A stretch of DNA of 64,000 nucleotides from Dyella amyloliquefaciens (GCF_004296575.1 NZ_SAYT01000001.1:776856-840855), one strand, 5' to 3'. Positions 48,593 to 58,386 are shown, numbered from the stretch's first letter. Numbers and translations: made by a program. The notes: a model not told the origin generated them from the letters alone.

Positions 48593-49215
48593 GGGTTGCT
48601 CCTTTCCGTCAAGGGATGCGTTGGCTCGTCAACAGCAAGACCTTCCCGCCGCGCGTTGCGCGGATGTCGCTGAAAAAATCCAAAGGCACGACGAGGCTCC
48701 ACGCGGAGGGCGTGGGCATGAGACAGGCAACGTCGGTTGATCGACACCATGCGCCATGGCGCGCCCGCTCCTGCACAAGGCAAATGTCATCCCTGGACGG
48801 GAAGTCCTCGTACGTCGGGCGGTAGGTCGTGTATCGCCAGCGTGATCAAGGCGGCTGGCGTCCCCTCGGTGGTGGAGACTAGCACGGCATCTTGCGGTCG
48901 GCGTGATCTCTTGCGTTCGCCATCTCACCGGAAACGCGCGAATTACGCTGCAATTTCACTTCATCGTCACGCTGGCGGCGAACGCGGATTATGTGCACTG
49001 ATCCCGCAATACCGTAATTTTGCTTAGGCCGCATACGTAGACTTCCTGATTGCCATGGATGGGCAAATCCGCGACCGTTCAGACACCCACGTCAGCGAGA
49101 CGTAATCACTTCGTCTGTCGATGGCCAGCAGGCGTGTTTCTGCAGGCCAGGTCCGGCGACGTGCCGACGCTCGCAATGCGACGTGGCGACCAGAGCAGTC
49201 GCAAGGAGAACGAGC
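48593..49215. other. Intergenic region between the TIR-SLOG group and the HAD-sulfatase cluster
   Basis: About 620 bp between divergent transcription units. Short open frames on both strands have no ribosome site or recognisable product. It must contain the promoters for both sides, but I cannot place them with confidence. No repeat or tRNA-like end is seen, so there is no visible attachment site for a mobile island. Confidence 0.5.
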
Positions 49216-50259
49216 GTGTACGTATCGAGTTCCACGGACGGGAGAGAGTGGACCCGCCGAAGCTCATGGGTTGCGCGCGTGCTGTCCGTGCTGCTCCTGC
49301 TTCCGTTGGCCTGGGGGAATGTCGCGTTCGCCGCACAGGACGCGTTGCCTTCGTGGAACGACGGGGCGGCCAAGCAGCAGATCCTGGATTTTGTGAAGAA
49401 GGTCACGACGACCGGGTCTTCCGACTTCGTGCCGCCTGATCAGCGCATTGCCGTGTTCGACAACGATGGCACGCTGTGGTCCGAGCAGCCCATTTACTTC
49501 CAGTTCTTCTTCGTCATCGACCAGTTGAAGGCACAGGCGCCGCAGCATCCGGAGTGGAAGACCACCGAGCCGTTCAAGTCCGCGCTGGCGGGTGATCTCA
49601 AGGGCGTGGCCGCCTCTGGCGAGAAAGGCATTGCCCAGCTGATGGCGGCAACACACGCGGGCATGACCACCGACGAGTTTGCCAAAAGCGTCAACCAGTG
49701 GGTGTCCACCGCGCGCCATCCGAAGACGCATCGCGTGTTCACCGAGATGGTTTACCAGCCAATGCTCGAGTTGTTGCACTTCCTGCGCGACAACGGTTTC
49801 AAGACCTACATCGTTTCCGGTGGCGGCCAGGACTTCATGCGTGCCTGGGCAACCGCGGTGTATGGCATTCCCCCCGAACAGATCATCGGCAGCCAGGGCG
49901 AACTGAAGTTCGAGCTGCGCGACGGTAAGCCCGTGCTGTTGAAGGAAGCGAAGGTGGCGTTGATCGATGACGGCCCGGGCAAGCCCGTGGGCATCGAGCG
50001 CTTCATTGGGCGCAAGCCGATTCTCGCGTTCGGCAACTCCGATGGTGACCAGCAGATGCTCGAGTGGGTGGCATCGGGCGACGGCGCGCGCTTTGCGGGC
50101 TTGGTGCACCACACCGATGCGGCGCGTGAGTGGTCCTACGACCGCCAGTCATCGGTGGGCAAGCTCGACAAGGCACTGGATGAGGCCACAGCCAAGGGAT
50201 GGACCGTGGTCGATATGAAGAAGGACTGGAAATTGGTCTTTCCAGCGGACCAGAAGTAA
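49216..50259 (+). CDS. Exported HAD-superfamily phosphatase
   Basis: A 347-residue phosphatase with an N-terminal export signal (RVLSVLLLLPLAWGNVAFA|A) preceded by arginines. HAD motif I is FDNDGTLW with D82 and D84, motif II TYIVSGGG, motif III K in LLKEAKVALIDDGPGK, and motif IV FGNSDGD. It belongs to the phosphoserine phosphatase-like C1 group; the substrate is unknown. The GTG start at 49216 follows AAGGAG by seven bases, overruling an in-frame Met 11 codons upstream. It heads the sulfatase/MoxR-Bat cluster. Confidence 0.88.
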   Translation: MYVSSSTDGREWTRRSSWVARVLSVLLLLPLAWGNVAFAAQDALPSWNDGAAKQQILDFVKKVTTTGSSDFVPPDQRIAVFDNDGTLWSEQPIYFQFFFVIDQLKAQAPQHPEWKTTEPFKSALAGDLKGVAASGEKGIAQLMAATHAGMTTDEFAKSVNQWVSTARHPKTHRVFTEMVYQPMLELLHFLRDNGFKTYIVSGGGQDFMRAWATAVYGIPPEQIIGSQGELKFELRDGKPVLLKEAKVALIDDGPGKPVGIERFIGRKPILAFGNSDGDQQMLEWVASGDGARFAGLVHHTDAAREWSYDRQSSVGKLDKALDEATAKGWTVVDMKKDWKLVFPADQK

Positions 50260-50357
50260 CGCAGTGAGGGTTGCGGCGCCAGGCCAGGGTGCCGTCATGG
50301 ATTGGCTTGTGACTACCGCCGGTTGCCTGTGCAACCGCAACACCCAGGAGGTACCCC

Positions 50358-52025
50358 ATGTTTCCCCCGTGGCAGCGCAGTACCTTGTTGAAATCACTCA
50401 CGACGGTAGTCGCGACGGCTCTGCTCGTCGTAGGCGCCGTGACCATGGAGCCAAGTGCCGTCAAGGCGCGACCGGCGCAGGACCAGCAACAGGAGCAGGG
50501 CGACAACGGCAAGCCGAACATCCTGGTGATCTTCGGTGACGACGTCGGCCAGTCGAACATCAGTGCCTACACGATGGGCCTGGTGGGCTACCGGACGCCG
50601 AACATCGACCGCATCGCCCGCGAGGGCATGATCTTTACCGACTACTACGCCGAGAACAGCTGTACGGCAGGCCGTTCGACTTTCATCACCGGCCAGACCG
50701 TGTTGCGCACGGGCCTGTCCAAGGTCGGCATGCCGGGTGCTGCCCAGGGTCTGCAGGATCGCGATGTCACCATTGCGCAGGCGTTGAAGGGCCTCGGTTA
50801 TGCGACGGCCCAGTTCGGCAAGAACCACCTGGGTGACCAGGATCGCTTCCTGCCGACCAAGCATGGCTTCGACGAATACTTCGGCAACCTCTACCACCTC
50901 AACGCCGAAGAAGAGCCGGAACGTCCGTACTGGCCGGGAAACAACCCCGCGTTCCTGAAAATGTACAACCCGCGCGGCGTGCTCCACACCTATTCGGACG
51001 GCAAGATCGATGACACCGGTCCGCTCACCGTCAAGCGCATGCAGACCATCGACGACGAGACGACGGGCGGCGCCATCTCGTACATCCAGAAGCAGGCGCA
51101 GGCCAAGCAGCCGTTCTTCGTGTGGATGAACTTCACGCGCATGCACATCTTCACCCATGTGCGGCCGGACTACATCGGCAAGGCTGGCCTTGGCAAGGGA
51201 CACGAATATGCCGACGGCATGTGGGAGATGGACCAGAATGTCGGCAAGCTGCTGAAGACGCTGGATGACGCAGGCATCACCAAGAACACCATCGTCATCT
51301 TCACTACCGACAACGGTCCGAACTTCTTCACCTGGCCGGATGCGGCGAATACGCCATTCCGCAGCGAGAAGGATTCGAACTGGGAAGGCGCGTTCCGCGT
51401 GCCGGCGATGATCCGCTGGCCGGGGCACATCCGTCCCAACCTGGTGAGCAACGCCCTGATCTCAGGTCTCGACTGGTTCCCGACCCTGGTGGCTGCTGCA
51501 GGTGATGCGGACATCACCAACAAGCTGCTCAAGGGCACCAGCATCAGTGGCAAGTCGTTCAAGGTGCATCTGGATGGCTACAACTTCCTGCCATACCTGA
51601 CAGGAAAGACGAATACATCGCCACGCGATGAATTCTTCTACTTCAACGACGATGCCGAGATGGTCGCGGTCCGATGGGATCCCGTCGAGGTAGGCGGTGT
51701 CAGGCCGGATGCCTGGAAAGCCGTGTTCTGCGACCAGCGCGCCCCGGGTGGCCTGCAGATCTGGATGGAACCGTTCACCTGCCTGCGCCTGCCCAAGCTC
51801 TACAACCTGCGCATGGATCCGTATGAGCGTGGCGACATCGGTCCGACCAGTGGCTACTACCAGTGGGAGACCGAGAATGCCTACCTGACCGCCGAAGCGG
51901 GCCGCCGTGCCGGCGAGTTCCTGGCGACGTTCAAGGATTATCCGCCCAGCCAGAGTCCAGGCTCCTTCACCATCGACAAGGCCGTCGAGCAGTTGAAGAT
52001 GGAACTGCAGAAGCAGGGCAAGTAA
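50358..52025 (+). CDS. Exported arylsulfatase-type sulfatase (CTAGR motif)
   Basis: A 555-residue alkaline-phosphatase-fold sulfatase with an N-terminal hydrophobic export segment (about 12-30). Metal residues are seen in FGDDVG (D61, D62) and TTDNGPN. The nucleophile motif is SCTAGRSTFITG with C102, so the sequence is C-x-A-x-R instead of the common C-x-P-x-R; the cysteine must be turned into formylglycine for activity. No maturase gene lies in the window. Substrate unknown. The gene follows the HAD gene by 98 bp. Confidence 0.9.
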   Translation: MFPPWQRSTLLKSLTTVVATALLVVGAVTMEPSAVKARPAQDQQQEQGDNGKPNILVIFGDDVGQSNISAYTMGLVGYRTPNIDRIAREGMIFTDYYAENSCTAGRSTFITGQTVLRTGLSKVGMPGAAQGLQDRDVTIAQALKGLGYATAQFGKNHLGDQDRFLPTKHGFDEYFGNLYHLNAEEEPERPYWPGNNPAFLKMYNPRGVLHTYSDGKIDDTGPLTVKRMQTIDDETTGGAISYIQKQAQAKQPFFVWMNFTRMHIFTHVRPDYIGKAGLGKGHEYADGMWEMDQNVGKLLKTLDDAGITKNTIVIFTTDNGPNFFTWPDAANTPFRSEKDSNWEGAFRVPAMIRWPGHIRPNLVSNALISGLDWFPTLVAAAGDADITNKLLKGTSISGKSFKVHLDGYNFLPYLTGKTNTSPRDEFFYFNDDAEMVAVRWDPVEVGGVRPDAWKAVFCDQRAPGGLQIWMEPFTCLRLPKLYNLRMDPYERGDIGPTSGYYQWETENAYLTAEAGRRAGEFLATFKDYPPSQSPGSFTIDKAVEQLKMELQKQGK

Positions 52026-52137
52026 GAAGGATGAATTCGGTGACAAGGACGTCGCCGTACCTCCCCGCATCGCCGGCCGCCAGCACTTGCGCTGCCGGTC
52101 GGCGATCCCCTCATACTCCTAGGGAGTCCATCCTCGC

Positions 52138-54678
52138 GTGAGTTCCATGCCCAGTGCCGTACAGCACCGCCGCGTTGGAAAGCTTGCTTCCGCGGCTACA
52201 CCGGTGGCGTCGGGTGCCGCGTTCTGGCCCGCGCTGCTGCTGTTCGGATCCGGCGCCGCGTCGCTGGTCTATCAACTCCTCTGGATCAAGCAGCTTTCGC
52301 TGGTGGTGGGCGTAGAGGTCTACGCCGTCACCATTGCCGTGAGCGCATTCTTCGCAGGCCTGGCCATCGGTGGTGCATGGCTGGGCCGCATCTCCGATCG
52401 GCTTGAACATCCGCTGCGCCTGTATGCATGGCTGGAAGCCGCCGTGGCGTTGCTGGCTGTGGCATCCACGGTCCTGCTGGCGCACAGCGCCCCCGCGTTC
52501 GCATGGCTCGAATCACATGCCGGCTGGTTCGCCTGGCTGTTGCCGTTTGCGCTGGTGGGGTTGCCTGCCGTGGCCATGGGCGGCACCTTGCCGGTGCTGG
52601 TGCGCGCGAGTGCGCGCGGCAGCGTGGCGCGCACGGGCGGTCGCCTGTATGCCGCCAATACCGCCGGCGCGATCACCGGCGTGCTGTTGGCTCCGTTCGT
52701 GTTGCTGCCCGCGCTTGGCGTGCAGGGATCGGCGCTGGCGGCGGCGACGCTCAACGTGCTGGCGGCCCTCGTCGCCATCGTGCTCGATCGCTCGTCTTCG
52801 CTGGCGCAAGCTGCGCACCCGAAGGACGCGCCCATCGAGGCGATGCCCTCCGCGCGGCTCGCGCTGGTGCTCTATGCCGTCGCAGGCGGCATCGCACTCG
52901 GTTACGAGGTGGTGTGGTCGCAGACCGTGGTGCAGTTCATGAGCACGCGCGCCTTCGCCTTCGCCATGATGTTGGCTGTCTACCTGTTGGGACTGATGGC
53001 GGGTAGCGCGATCTACGCGCGCTTCGCCGAACGCGTGCGCGACGCGTGGACCGCGTTCGGCGCGCTCATTGCGCTGGCGGGATTGGTCGCCCTGCTGCAG
53101 ATCAGCTGGCTGGGTCCCTGGCTCGGCAATGCGCAGGCCGCACTGGCCGGCATGGTCACCGATGCCACGGACAGCCGCCTCGCCGCGATGTGCGCCCGCT
53201 TTGCATTGGCGGCCGCCGCCATCGTGCTGGCGCCCACGTTGTTGCTGGGCGCGGCATTTCCCGCGGTCCTCCGTTTGTGCGCCCATCCGGAGCGGAGCGG
53301 GCAGGGGGTGGGAAGCGCGGTGGCTTTGAATACTCTCGGCGGCATCGTGGGCACGACGCTGACCGGTTTCGTGCTTGTACCAGCGTTTGGCCTGGTGCGG
53401 ACGCTGGGCTTGCTTGCCGTGGCCGCTGCGCTGGTGGGACTGGTGGCGGTATTCGCCGGGCGGACCACGCGTGGCGGGCGACGCTGGCTGGTGCCGGTCG
53501 TGGCCCTTTGTTCGTTGGCGGTCGCCGTGTTGATGCCTGCCAACAAGATGGCCAGCCTGCTCGCGCAGGCACGCGGCGGTGAGGTGACCTATTACGAGGA
53601 AAGCCGCGGGGGCACCGTGGCCGTACTGGCGCAGGGCAACACGGATACCAGCTTCCACCGCCTGTATATCCAGGGCGTATCGAACTCCGGCGACACCTTG
53701 CCGTCGCAACGCTATATGCGGTTGCAGGCGTTGTTGCCACTCATCATCCACCAGGGCGAGCCGAAGTCGGCGCTGGTGATCGGCTTCGGCACCGGTATTA
53801 CTGCCGGGGCCATGTCGCAGTATCCCGGGCTCACCTCGCGTGTCGTGGCGGAACTGCTGCCGGCGGTGGTGCGTGCCGCACCGCAATTCCAGGGCAATTA
53901 CGGGGCGGGCACGACCGACAAGGGCCTCGACATCCGCTTGCGCGATGGTCGTCGCGAGCTGCTGCGCAGCACGCAGCACTACGACATGATCACGCTGGAG
54001 CCGCCGCCGCCTTCCGCCTCCGGCGTGGTGAATCTCTACTCGCGCGACTTCTACCGGCTCGCCGCTTCTCGTCTCAACGAGCATGGGCTGCTGGCGCAAT
54101 GGTGGCCCATCGCAACGCAGAACGACGAGGACTCCCGCGCCATGGTGCGTGCCTTCCTCGACGCGTTCCCGCACGCGACGCTGTGGACCACCGAACTCCA
54201 CGAAATGCTGCTGGTCGGCTCGAACGATCCCATCGAGCTGGATGCTGCGCAGATCGAACGGCGCTTCAACCAGCCGACGGTAGCGGCCTCGTTGCGCGAG
54301 GTGGGCGTCGGTTCGCCCGGCGCGCTGCTCGCCACCTGGGTGGCCGACCGCTCCGCGCTGGTGCGTTATGCAGGCGACACGCCGGCGGTGACGGACGATC
54401 GCCCCAGCATCGAGTACGCCACCTGGGTGCGTCGCAACGAGATCGTGCGCGTCCTTCCCGAGCTGATGAATCTGCAGACGCCACCGCCCGTGCATGGCGC
54501 CAGTGCGGATCTGCAAGCGGAGATGCAACTCCAACGCGACGTGCTGTTCACCTTTTACGCCTCAGGCTTGGCTGCGTACCAGGGCGATCGTGAGCGCTGG
54601 GGTGCTGCCATGGAGCAGGTGATGCGGGTGGACAGTGGCAATCCGTATTACCGGTGGATCGCAGGCGGCGGCCAGTAG
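52138..54678 (+). CDS. Fused MFS/spermidine synthase-like membrane protein
   Basis: An 846-residue protein. The first about 465 residues form some twelve to fourteen membrane helices in two halves. The C-terminal about 300 residues are a spermidine-synthase-like Rossmann domain (ALVIGFGTGITAGAM, LRDGRRELLRSTQHYDMITL, LEPPPPSASGVVNLYSRDFY). Such fusions are widespread and largely uncharacterised; aminopropyl or methyl transfer onto a membrane-exposed substrate has been proposed. The acidic residues that bind polyamine are not obvious, so polyamine synthesis is doubtful. The start is GTG 52138; ATG 52147 is possible. Confidence 0.82.
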   Translation: MSSMPSAVQHRRVGKLASAATPVASGAAFWPALLLFGSGAASLVYQLLWIKQLSLVVGVEVYAVTIAVSAFFAGLAIGGAWLGRISDRLEHPLRLYAWLEAAVALLAVASTVLLAHSAPAFAWLESHAGWFAWLLPFALVGLPAVAMGGTLPVLVRASARGSVARTGGRLYAANTAGAITGVLLAPFVLLPALGVQGSALAAATLNVLAALVAIVLDRSSSLAQAAHPKDAPIEAMPSARLALVLYAVAGGIALGYEVVWSQTVVQFMSTRAFAFAMMLAVYLLGLMAGSAIYARFAERVRDAWTAFGALIALAGLVALLQISWLGPWLGNAQAALAGMVTDATDSRLAAMCARFALAAAAIVLAPTLLLGAAFPAVLRLCAHPERSGQGVGSAVALNTLGGIVGTTLTGFVLVPAFGLVRTLGLLAVAAALVGLVAVFAGRTTRGGRRWLVPVVALCSLAVAVLMPANKMASLLAQARGGEVTYYEESRGGTVAVLAQGNTDTSFHRLYIQGVSNSGDTLPSQRYMRLQALLPLIIHQGEPKSALVIGFGTGITAGAMSQYPGLTSRVVAELLPAVVRAAPQFQGNYGAGTTDKGLDIRLRDGRRELLRSTQHYDMITLEPPPPSASGVVNLYSRDFYRLAASRLNEHGLLAQWWPIATQNDEDSRAMVRAFLDAFPHATLWTTELHEMLLVGSNDPIELDAAQIERRFNQPTVAASLREVGVGSPGALLATWVADRSALVRYAGDTPAVTDDRPSIEYATWVRRNEIVRVLPELMNLQTPPPVHGASADLQAEMQLQRDVLFTFYASGLAAYQGDRERWGAAMEQVMRVDSGNPYYRWIAGGGQ

Positions 54679-54738
54679 GTACGGCACCCTGCCGTCGGGA
54701 CGACACCGGGCAAGCAAGTCCGGAGGGAGCGAGAAAGC

Positions 54739-55722
54739 ATGAACGCGCGAGAGGCGATCAACACACTGCAGACGGAGATGGAGCGTTCGATCATCGGCCA
54801 GCAATCGCTGATCCGGCAGATGATCGTGGGTCTGCTGGCGAACGGCCACCTGTTGCTGGAAAGCCTGCCTGGTCTTGCCAAGACGCGTGCGGTGAAGAGC
54901 ATGGCGAAGAATCTCGATGCGCAGATGCGCCGCATCCAGTTCACGCCCGACCTGCTGCCCTCCGACATCACCGGCACCGAAGTGCTGCACCAGCAGGGCG
55001 GACAGAACGTGTTCCAGTTCCAGCCCGGTCCGATCTTCGGCAACGTGATCCTCGCCGACGAAATCAATCGCGCGCCCGCCAAGGTGCAAGCGGCGCTGCT
55101 CGAAGCGATGGAAGAGCGACAGATCACTGTCGCCGGCGCGACGCACAAGATGCCCGACCTGTTCATCGTGATGGCGACGCAGAATCCGATCGAGCAGGAA
55201 GGTACGTACCCGTTGCCCGAAGCCCAGCTCGACCGCTTCCTGATGAAGGTGCTGGTGGACTATCCCGATCGCGAAAGCGAGATCGGCGTGCTGGAGCTGG
55301 TGCGCAGCGAAGAGGTCCCGAGTGGCGGCGACGGCAGTGCCGGCGTCGAAACGGTGCGCATCGAACCCGAGCGTGTGTTCGAGGCGCGCAAGGAGATCCA
55401 CGGCATCCACGTTGCGCCTGCCATCGAGCAATACATCATGGCCATCGTCGATGCCACGCGGCATCCCGACCGCTATGACAAGACCCTGGGCACATGGATA
55501 CAGATCGGCGCCAGCCCGCGTGGCGGCATCGCGCTGGAACGCACCTCGCGCGTCAACGCCTGGCTGGAGGGTCGTCCGCATGTGACGCCGGACGATGTGC
55601 GCGCGATGGCGCATGGCGTGCTGCGTCACCGGTTGATCCTTACCTATGACGCCAGTGCCGAGGGCATCCATGCGGATCAGGTGATCGACAAGATATTGGA
55701 GCTGGTGGCAGTGCCGGCTTGA
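54739..55722 (+). CDS. MoxR-family AAA+ ATPase
   Basis: A 327-residue AAA+ ATPase. The P-loop is the MoxR form ESLPGLAKTR (41-50), Walker B is VILADEINRAPAKVQAALLEAMEE with sensor residues ATQNPIEQEGTYPLPEAQLDRF. MoxR proteins act as chaperones that load or activate metal- or VWA-domain partners; the VWA genes downstream are the expected partners. CGGAGGGAGCGAG precedes the ATG. It lies 60 bp after the MFS/spermidine synthase gene. Confidence 0.94.
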   Translation: MNAREAINTLQTEMERSIIGQQSLIRQMIVGLLANGHLLLESLPGLAKTRAVKSMAKNLDAQMRRIQFTPDLLPSDITGTEVLHQQGGQNVFQFQPGPIFGNVILADEINRAPAKVQAALLEAMEERQITVAGATHKMPDLFIVMATQNPIEQEGTYPLPEAQLDRFLMKVLVDYPDRESEIGVLELVRSEEVPSGGDGSAGVETVRIEPERVFEARKEIHGIHVAPAIEQYIMAIVDATRHPDRYDKTLGTWIQIGASPRGGIALERTSRVNAWLEGRPHVTPDDVRAMAHGVLRHRLILTYDASAEGIHADQVIDKILELVAVPA

Positions 55723-55726
55723 ATTC

Positions 55727-55891
55727 ACTCCCTCTCCCCTCGGGGCGACCCGGAGGTAGTGCCGTGGGAGAGAGGGCTGGGGTGAGGGGCTGGTGCTCGA
55801 GAAATCTTCGCAAGGAGGCGCGGCTCAGACAGGCCTTTTCGCAAGCCCCGCCCCCTCATCCCAACCTTCTCCCCAGAGGGGAGAAGGAGTC
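55727..55891. repeat. Dispersed CCCTC/GAGGG repeat, copies 2 and 3, inside the MoxR-Bat operon
   Basis: 55727-55788 is an inverted copy of 23832-23892, including GGCGACCC and GTGGGAGAGAGGGCTGGGG. A shorter related segment at 55853-55891 (CCCTCATCCCAACCTTCTCC to AGAAGGAGT) faces the other way. Together they fill the gap between moxR and the DUF58 gene, where the other junctions of the cluster overlap or nearly touch. Confidence 0.72.
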
Positions 55892-55912
55892 CAACGTGCT
55901 GTGGTAACCCAC

Positions 55913-56863
55913 ATGGCCCAGACACAATCCGACGACATTGGTACCGTCTACGTCACGCCCGCACATCTCGCGCGGCTGGAGTACGACGCGCGTCGTCTGG
56001 TGACGATGCCGCACCGGCCGCACCACAGCATCCTCGCCGGGCGCCATGCATCGCGCCTGCGCGGACGTGGGCTCAACTTCGAGGAAATCCGTGCCTACGT
56101 GCCGGGCGACGACCTGCGCCATCTGGACTGGAAAGCGTCCTCCCGCGTGGGGCATGCGCTGGTGCGCTCCTATACCGAAGAACGCGATCGTCCCGCGCTG
56201 TTCGTGGTGGACCAGCGCATTTCCATGTTCTATGGCACGCGGCGCGCGATGAAGTCCGTGGTGGCCGCGGAGATGGCGGCGTTGGGCGCGTGGATGGCGT
56301 TCCAGGCCGGCGATCGTGCCGGTGCCGTGGTGTTCGATGACACGCGCATTGATACGGTGCGGCCGCATCGCAGCCGTAGCCGCGTGCTCGCTACATTGGG
56401 CGCGCTGGCACGCAGCAACCAGGCGCTGCATGCCGATACCCCGGTGCGCCCCAATGCGGGCCAGCTGGATGCGGCGCTGCGCTCGGCGCTGCACCTGGCC
56501 ACGCATGACTATCTGATCTGCGTGGTGAGCGACTTCCTCGGCGCGGATGAGCAGACGCTGCAGCTGATGCGTGAACTGGCCTCGCACAACGATGTGATCG
56601 CCGTGCTGGTCTACGACCCATCGGCTCGTTCGATGCCGGGCAGCGGCAAGATCGTGGTCACCGAAGGCGAGTTGCAGGTAGAGCTCGACTTCGGCCGCAG
56701 GACCGTGCGCGAACCGTTGGGCGCGATGTTCGATACCCGACTGCAGCAGACGGTGGATCTCCTGAAGCGCTGCGGCGTGCCGCTGCTCGTGCTCGACACC
56801 GAGCAGCCCACCGTGCATCAGGTCGCCCGGCTGCTGGGCAGCTTCTCGCAGCGGAGGGTCTGA
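55913..56863 (+). CDS. DUF58 protein
   Basis: A 316-residue protein with the DUF58 signature YVPGDDLRHLDWKASSR (about 65-81) followed by a degenerate VWA-like fold (ALFVVDQRISMFYGTRR, LICVVSDFLGADE). DUF58 proteins accompany MoxR and Bat genes. Function is unknown beyond that. The start ATG at 55913 has no clear ribosome site because the repeat element lies just upstream; translation may be weak or use another start. It is 5 bp from the DUF4381 gene. Confidence 0.88.
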   Translation: MAQTQSDDIGTVYVTPAHLARLEYDARRLVTMPHRPHHSILAGRHASRLRGRGLNFEEIRAYVPGDDLRHLDWKASSRVGHALVRSYTEERDRPALFVVDQRISMFYGTRRAMKSVVAAEMAALGAWMAFQAGDRAGAVVFDDTRIDTVRPHRSRSRVLATLGALARSNQALHADTPVRPNAGQLDAALRSALHLATHDYLICVVSDFLGADEQTLQLMRELASHNDVIAVLVYDPSARSMPGSGKIVVTEGELQVELDFGRRTVREPLGAMFDTRLQQTVDLLKRCGVPLLVLDTEQPTVHQVARLLGSFSQRRV

Positions 56864-56867
56864 GGCG

Positions 56868-57371
56868 ATGCTTGCGCTGCCCGTACCGCCACCGGCGCCA
56901 TCGATCGCGGACCTCAAGGAGATTCCGCTACCGCCGCCGGTTCCCTACACACCGCAGACGGCGGGCTGGTGGGTGCTGCTCGCGCTCGTGCTGCTGCTGG
57001 TGCTTTGGTACGTCGCACTGCGCTTGTACCGGTGGTGGCGCAACCGTTACCGACGTGCTGCGCAGAAGGAGTTGCTGGCGATCGAACAGGCCATGGCCGA
57101 TCCGTCGCGGCGGCAACAGGCGCTGGCCGCGCTGCCAGCCCTGGTCAAGCGCACCGTGCTGACCTGGGCGCCACGTGACGCCGTCGCACCGCTCAGCGGT
57201 GAAGCATGGCTCGGCTATCTCGATCAGACGCTCGCCGGTGAGGGCTTCACGCACGGCCCCGGACGGTATCTGCAGGCGCTGGTCTATGGTGATGGCGCCA
57301 TCGCGAGTGGAGATACCGATGCATTGATGTCCCTGCTGCATCGCTGGATCGACGACCATGTTCCAGCTTGA
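56868..57371 (+). CDS. DUF4381 membrane protein
   Basis: A 167-residue protein: proline-rich start (LPVPPPAPSIADLKEIPLP), one membrane helix (about 33-55, WWVLLALVLLLVLWYVALRL), then a basic, cytoplasmic helical part with LSGEAWLGYLDQ. It matches DUF4381, a usual member of MoxR-Bat operons. It overlaps the next VWA gene by 14 bp and follows DUF58 by 4 bp. Confidence 0.88.
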   Translation: MLALPVPPPAPSIADLKEIPLPPPVPYTPQTAGWWVLLALVLLLVLWYVALRLYRWWRNRYRRAAQKELLAIEQAMADPSRRQQALAALPALVKRTVLTWAPRDAVAPLSGEAWLGYLDQTLAGEGFTHGPGRYLQALVYGDGAIASGDTDALMSLLHRWIDDHVPA

Positions 57372-58383
57372 GCACCCCTGGCTGCTGTTGGTGCTTCCCC
57401 TGCCACTGCTGGTGTGGTGGCTGCTGCCGCCGTATGGCGAACGCACGCGGGCGATACGCGTGCCGTTCTTCGACGAGCTGGCGCGCATCACGGGACAGAC
57501 GCCGTCGCGCGGTGCGGTGATCCTGCGCAGCAACTGGCTGCGGCGCATTCTTGCGCCGCTGTGCTGGGCGCTGGCGGTATTGGCGCTGGCCAGCCCGCAA
57601 TGGCTGGAGCCTCCGGTCGAGCGCACCGAGTCGGCGCGCGACCTGCTGCTCGCCATCGATCTTTCCGGCTCGATGGCGACACCGGACTTCGTTGATGATC
57701 GCGCCGAACGCATCGACCGGCTCACGGCGGTGAAGGGCGTGGTGGACGATTTCATTCGTCGTCGCACCACCGACCGCATTGGCCTGATCGTGTTCGGTAC
57801 CAATGCGTTCCCGCAGGCGTCGCTTACGCTCGATCACGTGGCCGTACGCGACCTGCTGCAAGAGCTTCGCGTGGGCATGGCCGGGCCGCAGACCGCCATT
57901 GGCGATGCGATCGGCATGGCGGTGAAGATGACCGAGCATTCGCAGCAACGCGAGCGCGTGCTGATCCTTCTTACCGATGGCAATGACACCGCCTCCAAGT
58001 TGCCTGCCGAAAAGGCGGCGGCCATAGCGAAGGAACACCACATCATCATCCACACCATCGGCATCGGCGATCCCCATGCCGTGGGCGAGAACCGCGTGGA
58101 CCTGGACGCGCTCAAGCGCATCGCGGCGGCCACCGGCGGCCACAGCTACCGTGGCGAGAACCGGCAGCAGCTCGCCGACATCTATGCGCTGCTCGACCGC
58201 ATCACGCCGAGCAAGGTGAAGCACTCCGTCTACCGTCCGAAGGTGAAGCTCTACTACGTGCCGCTCGGCGCGGCGCTGCTGCTGATGCTTGCCTACCATC
58301 TGCTGATGCTCGGTCTGGTGGCACCCATACGGCAGCGTCGCACGGCCGCCGCCGATGCTGTCACAGACACGGCGGAGGCCTGA
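57358..58383 (+). CDS. BatA-like VWA domain membrane protein
   Basis: A 341-residue protein with N-terminal membrane helices (about 8-24 and 64-80), a VWA domain with an intact MIDAS (DLSGS, D101-S105; later TAIGDAIG and LLTDGND), and a C-terminal helix (YVPLGAALLLMLAYHLLMLG). The VWA domain is placed between membrane helices and should be periplasmic, as in BatA of Bacteroides and Francisella. It probably forms a metal-dependent complex with the downstream BatB-like protein and MoxR. Confidence 0.92.
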   Translation: MFQLEHPWLLLVLPLPLLVWWLLPPYGERTRAIRVPFFDELARITGQTPSRGAVILRSNWLRRILAPLCWALAVLALASPQWLEPPVERTESARDLLLAIDLSGSMATPDFVDDRAERIDRLTAVKGVVDDFIRRRTTDRIGLIVFGTNAFPQASLTLDHVAVRDLLQELRVGMAGPQTAIGDAIGMAVKMTEHSQQRERVLILLTDGNDTASKLPAEKAAAIAKEHHIIIHTIGIGDPHAVGENRVDLDALKRIAAATGGHSYRGENRQQLADIYALLDRITPSKVKHSVYRPKVKLYYVPLGAALLLMLAYHLLMLGLVAPIRQRRTAAADAVTDTAEA

Positions 58384-58386
58384 GTG

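Noticed and set aside
48589-48825. Short ORFs on both strands upstream of small gene A
   Set aside because: No ribosome sites, no tail motif and arginine-rich composition typical of shadow frames.
52138-54678. Calling the fusion protein a spermidine synthase
   Set aside because: The Rossmann part is present, but the acidic polyamine-binding residues are not recognisable, so only the fold is claimed.
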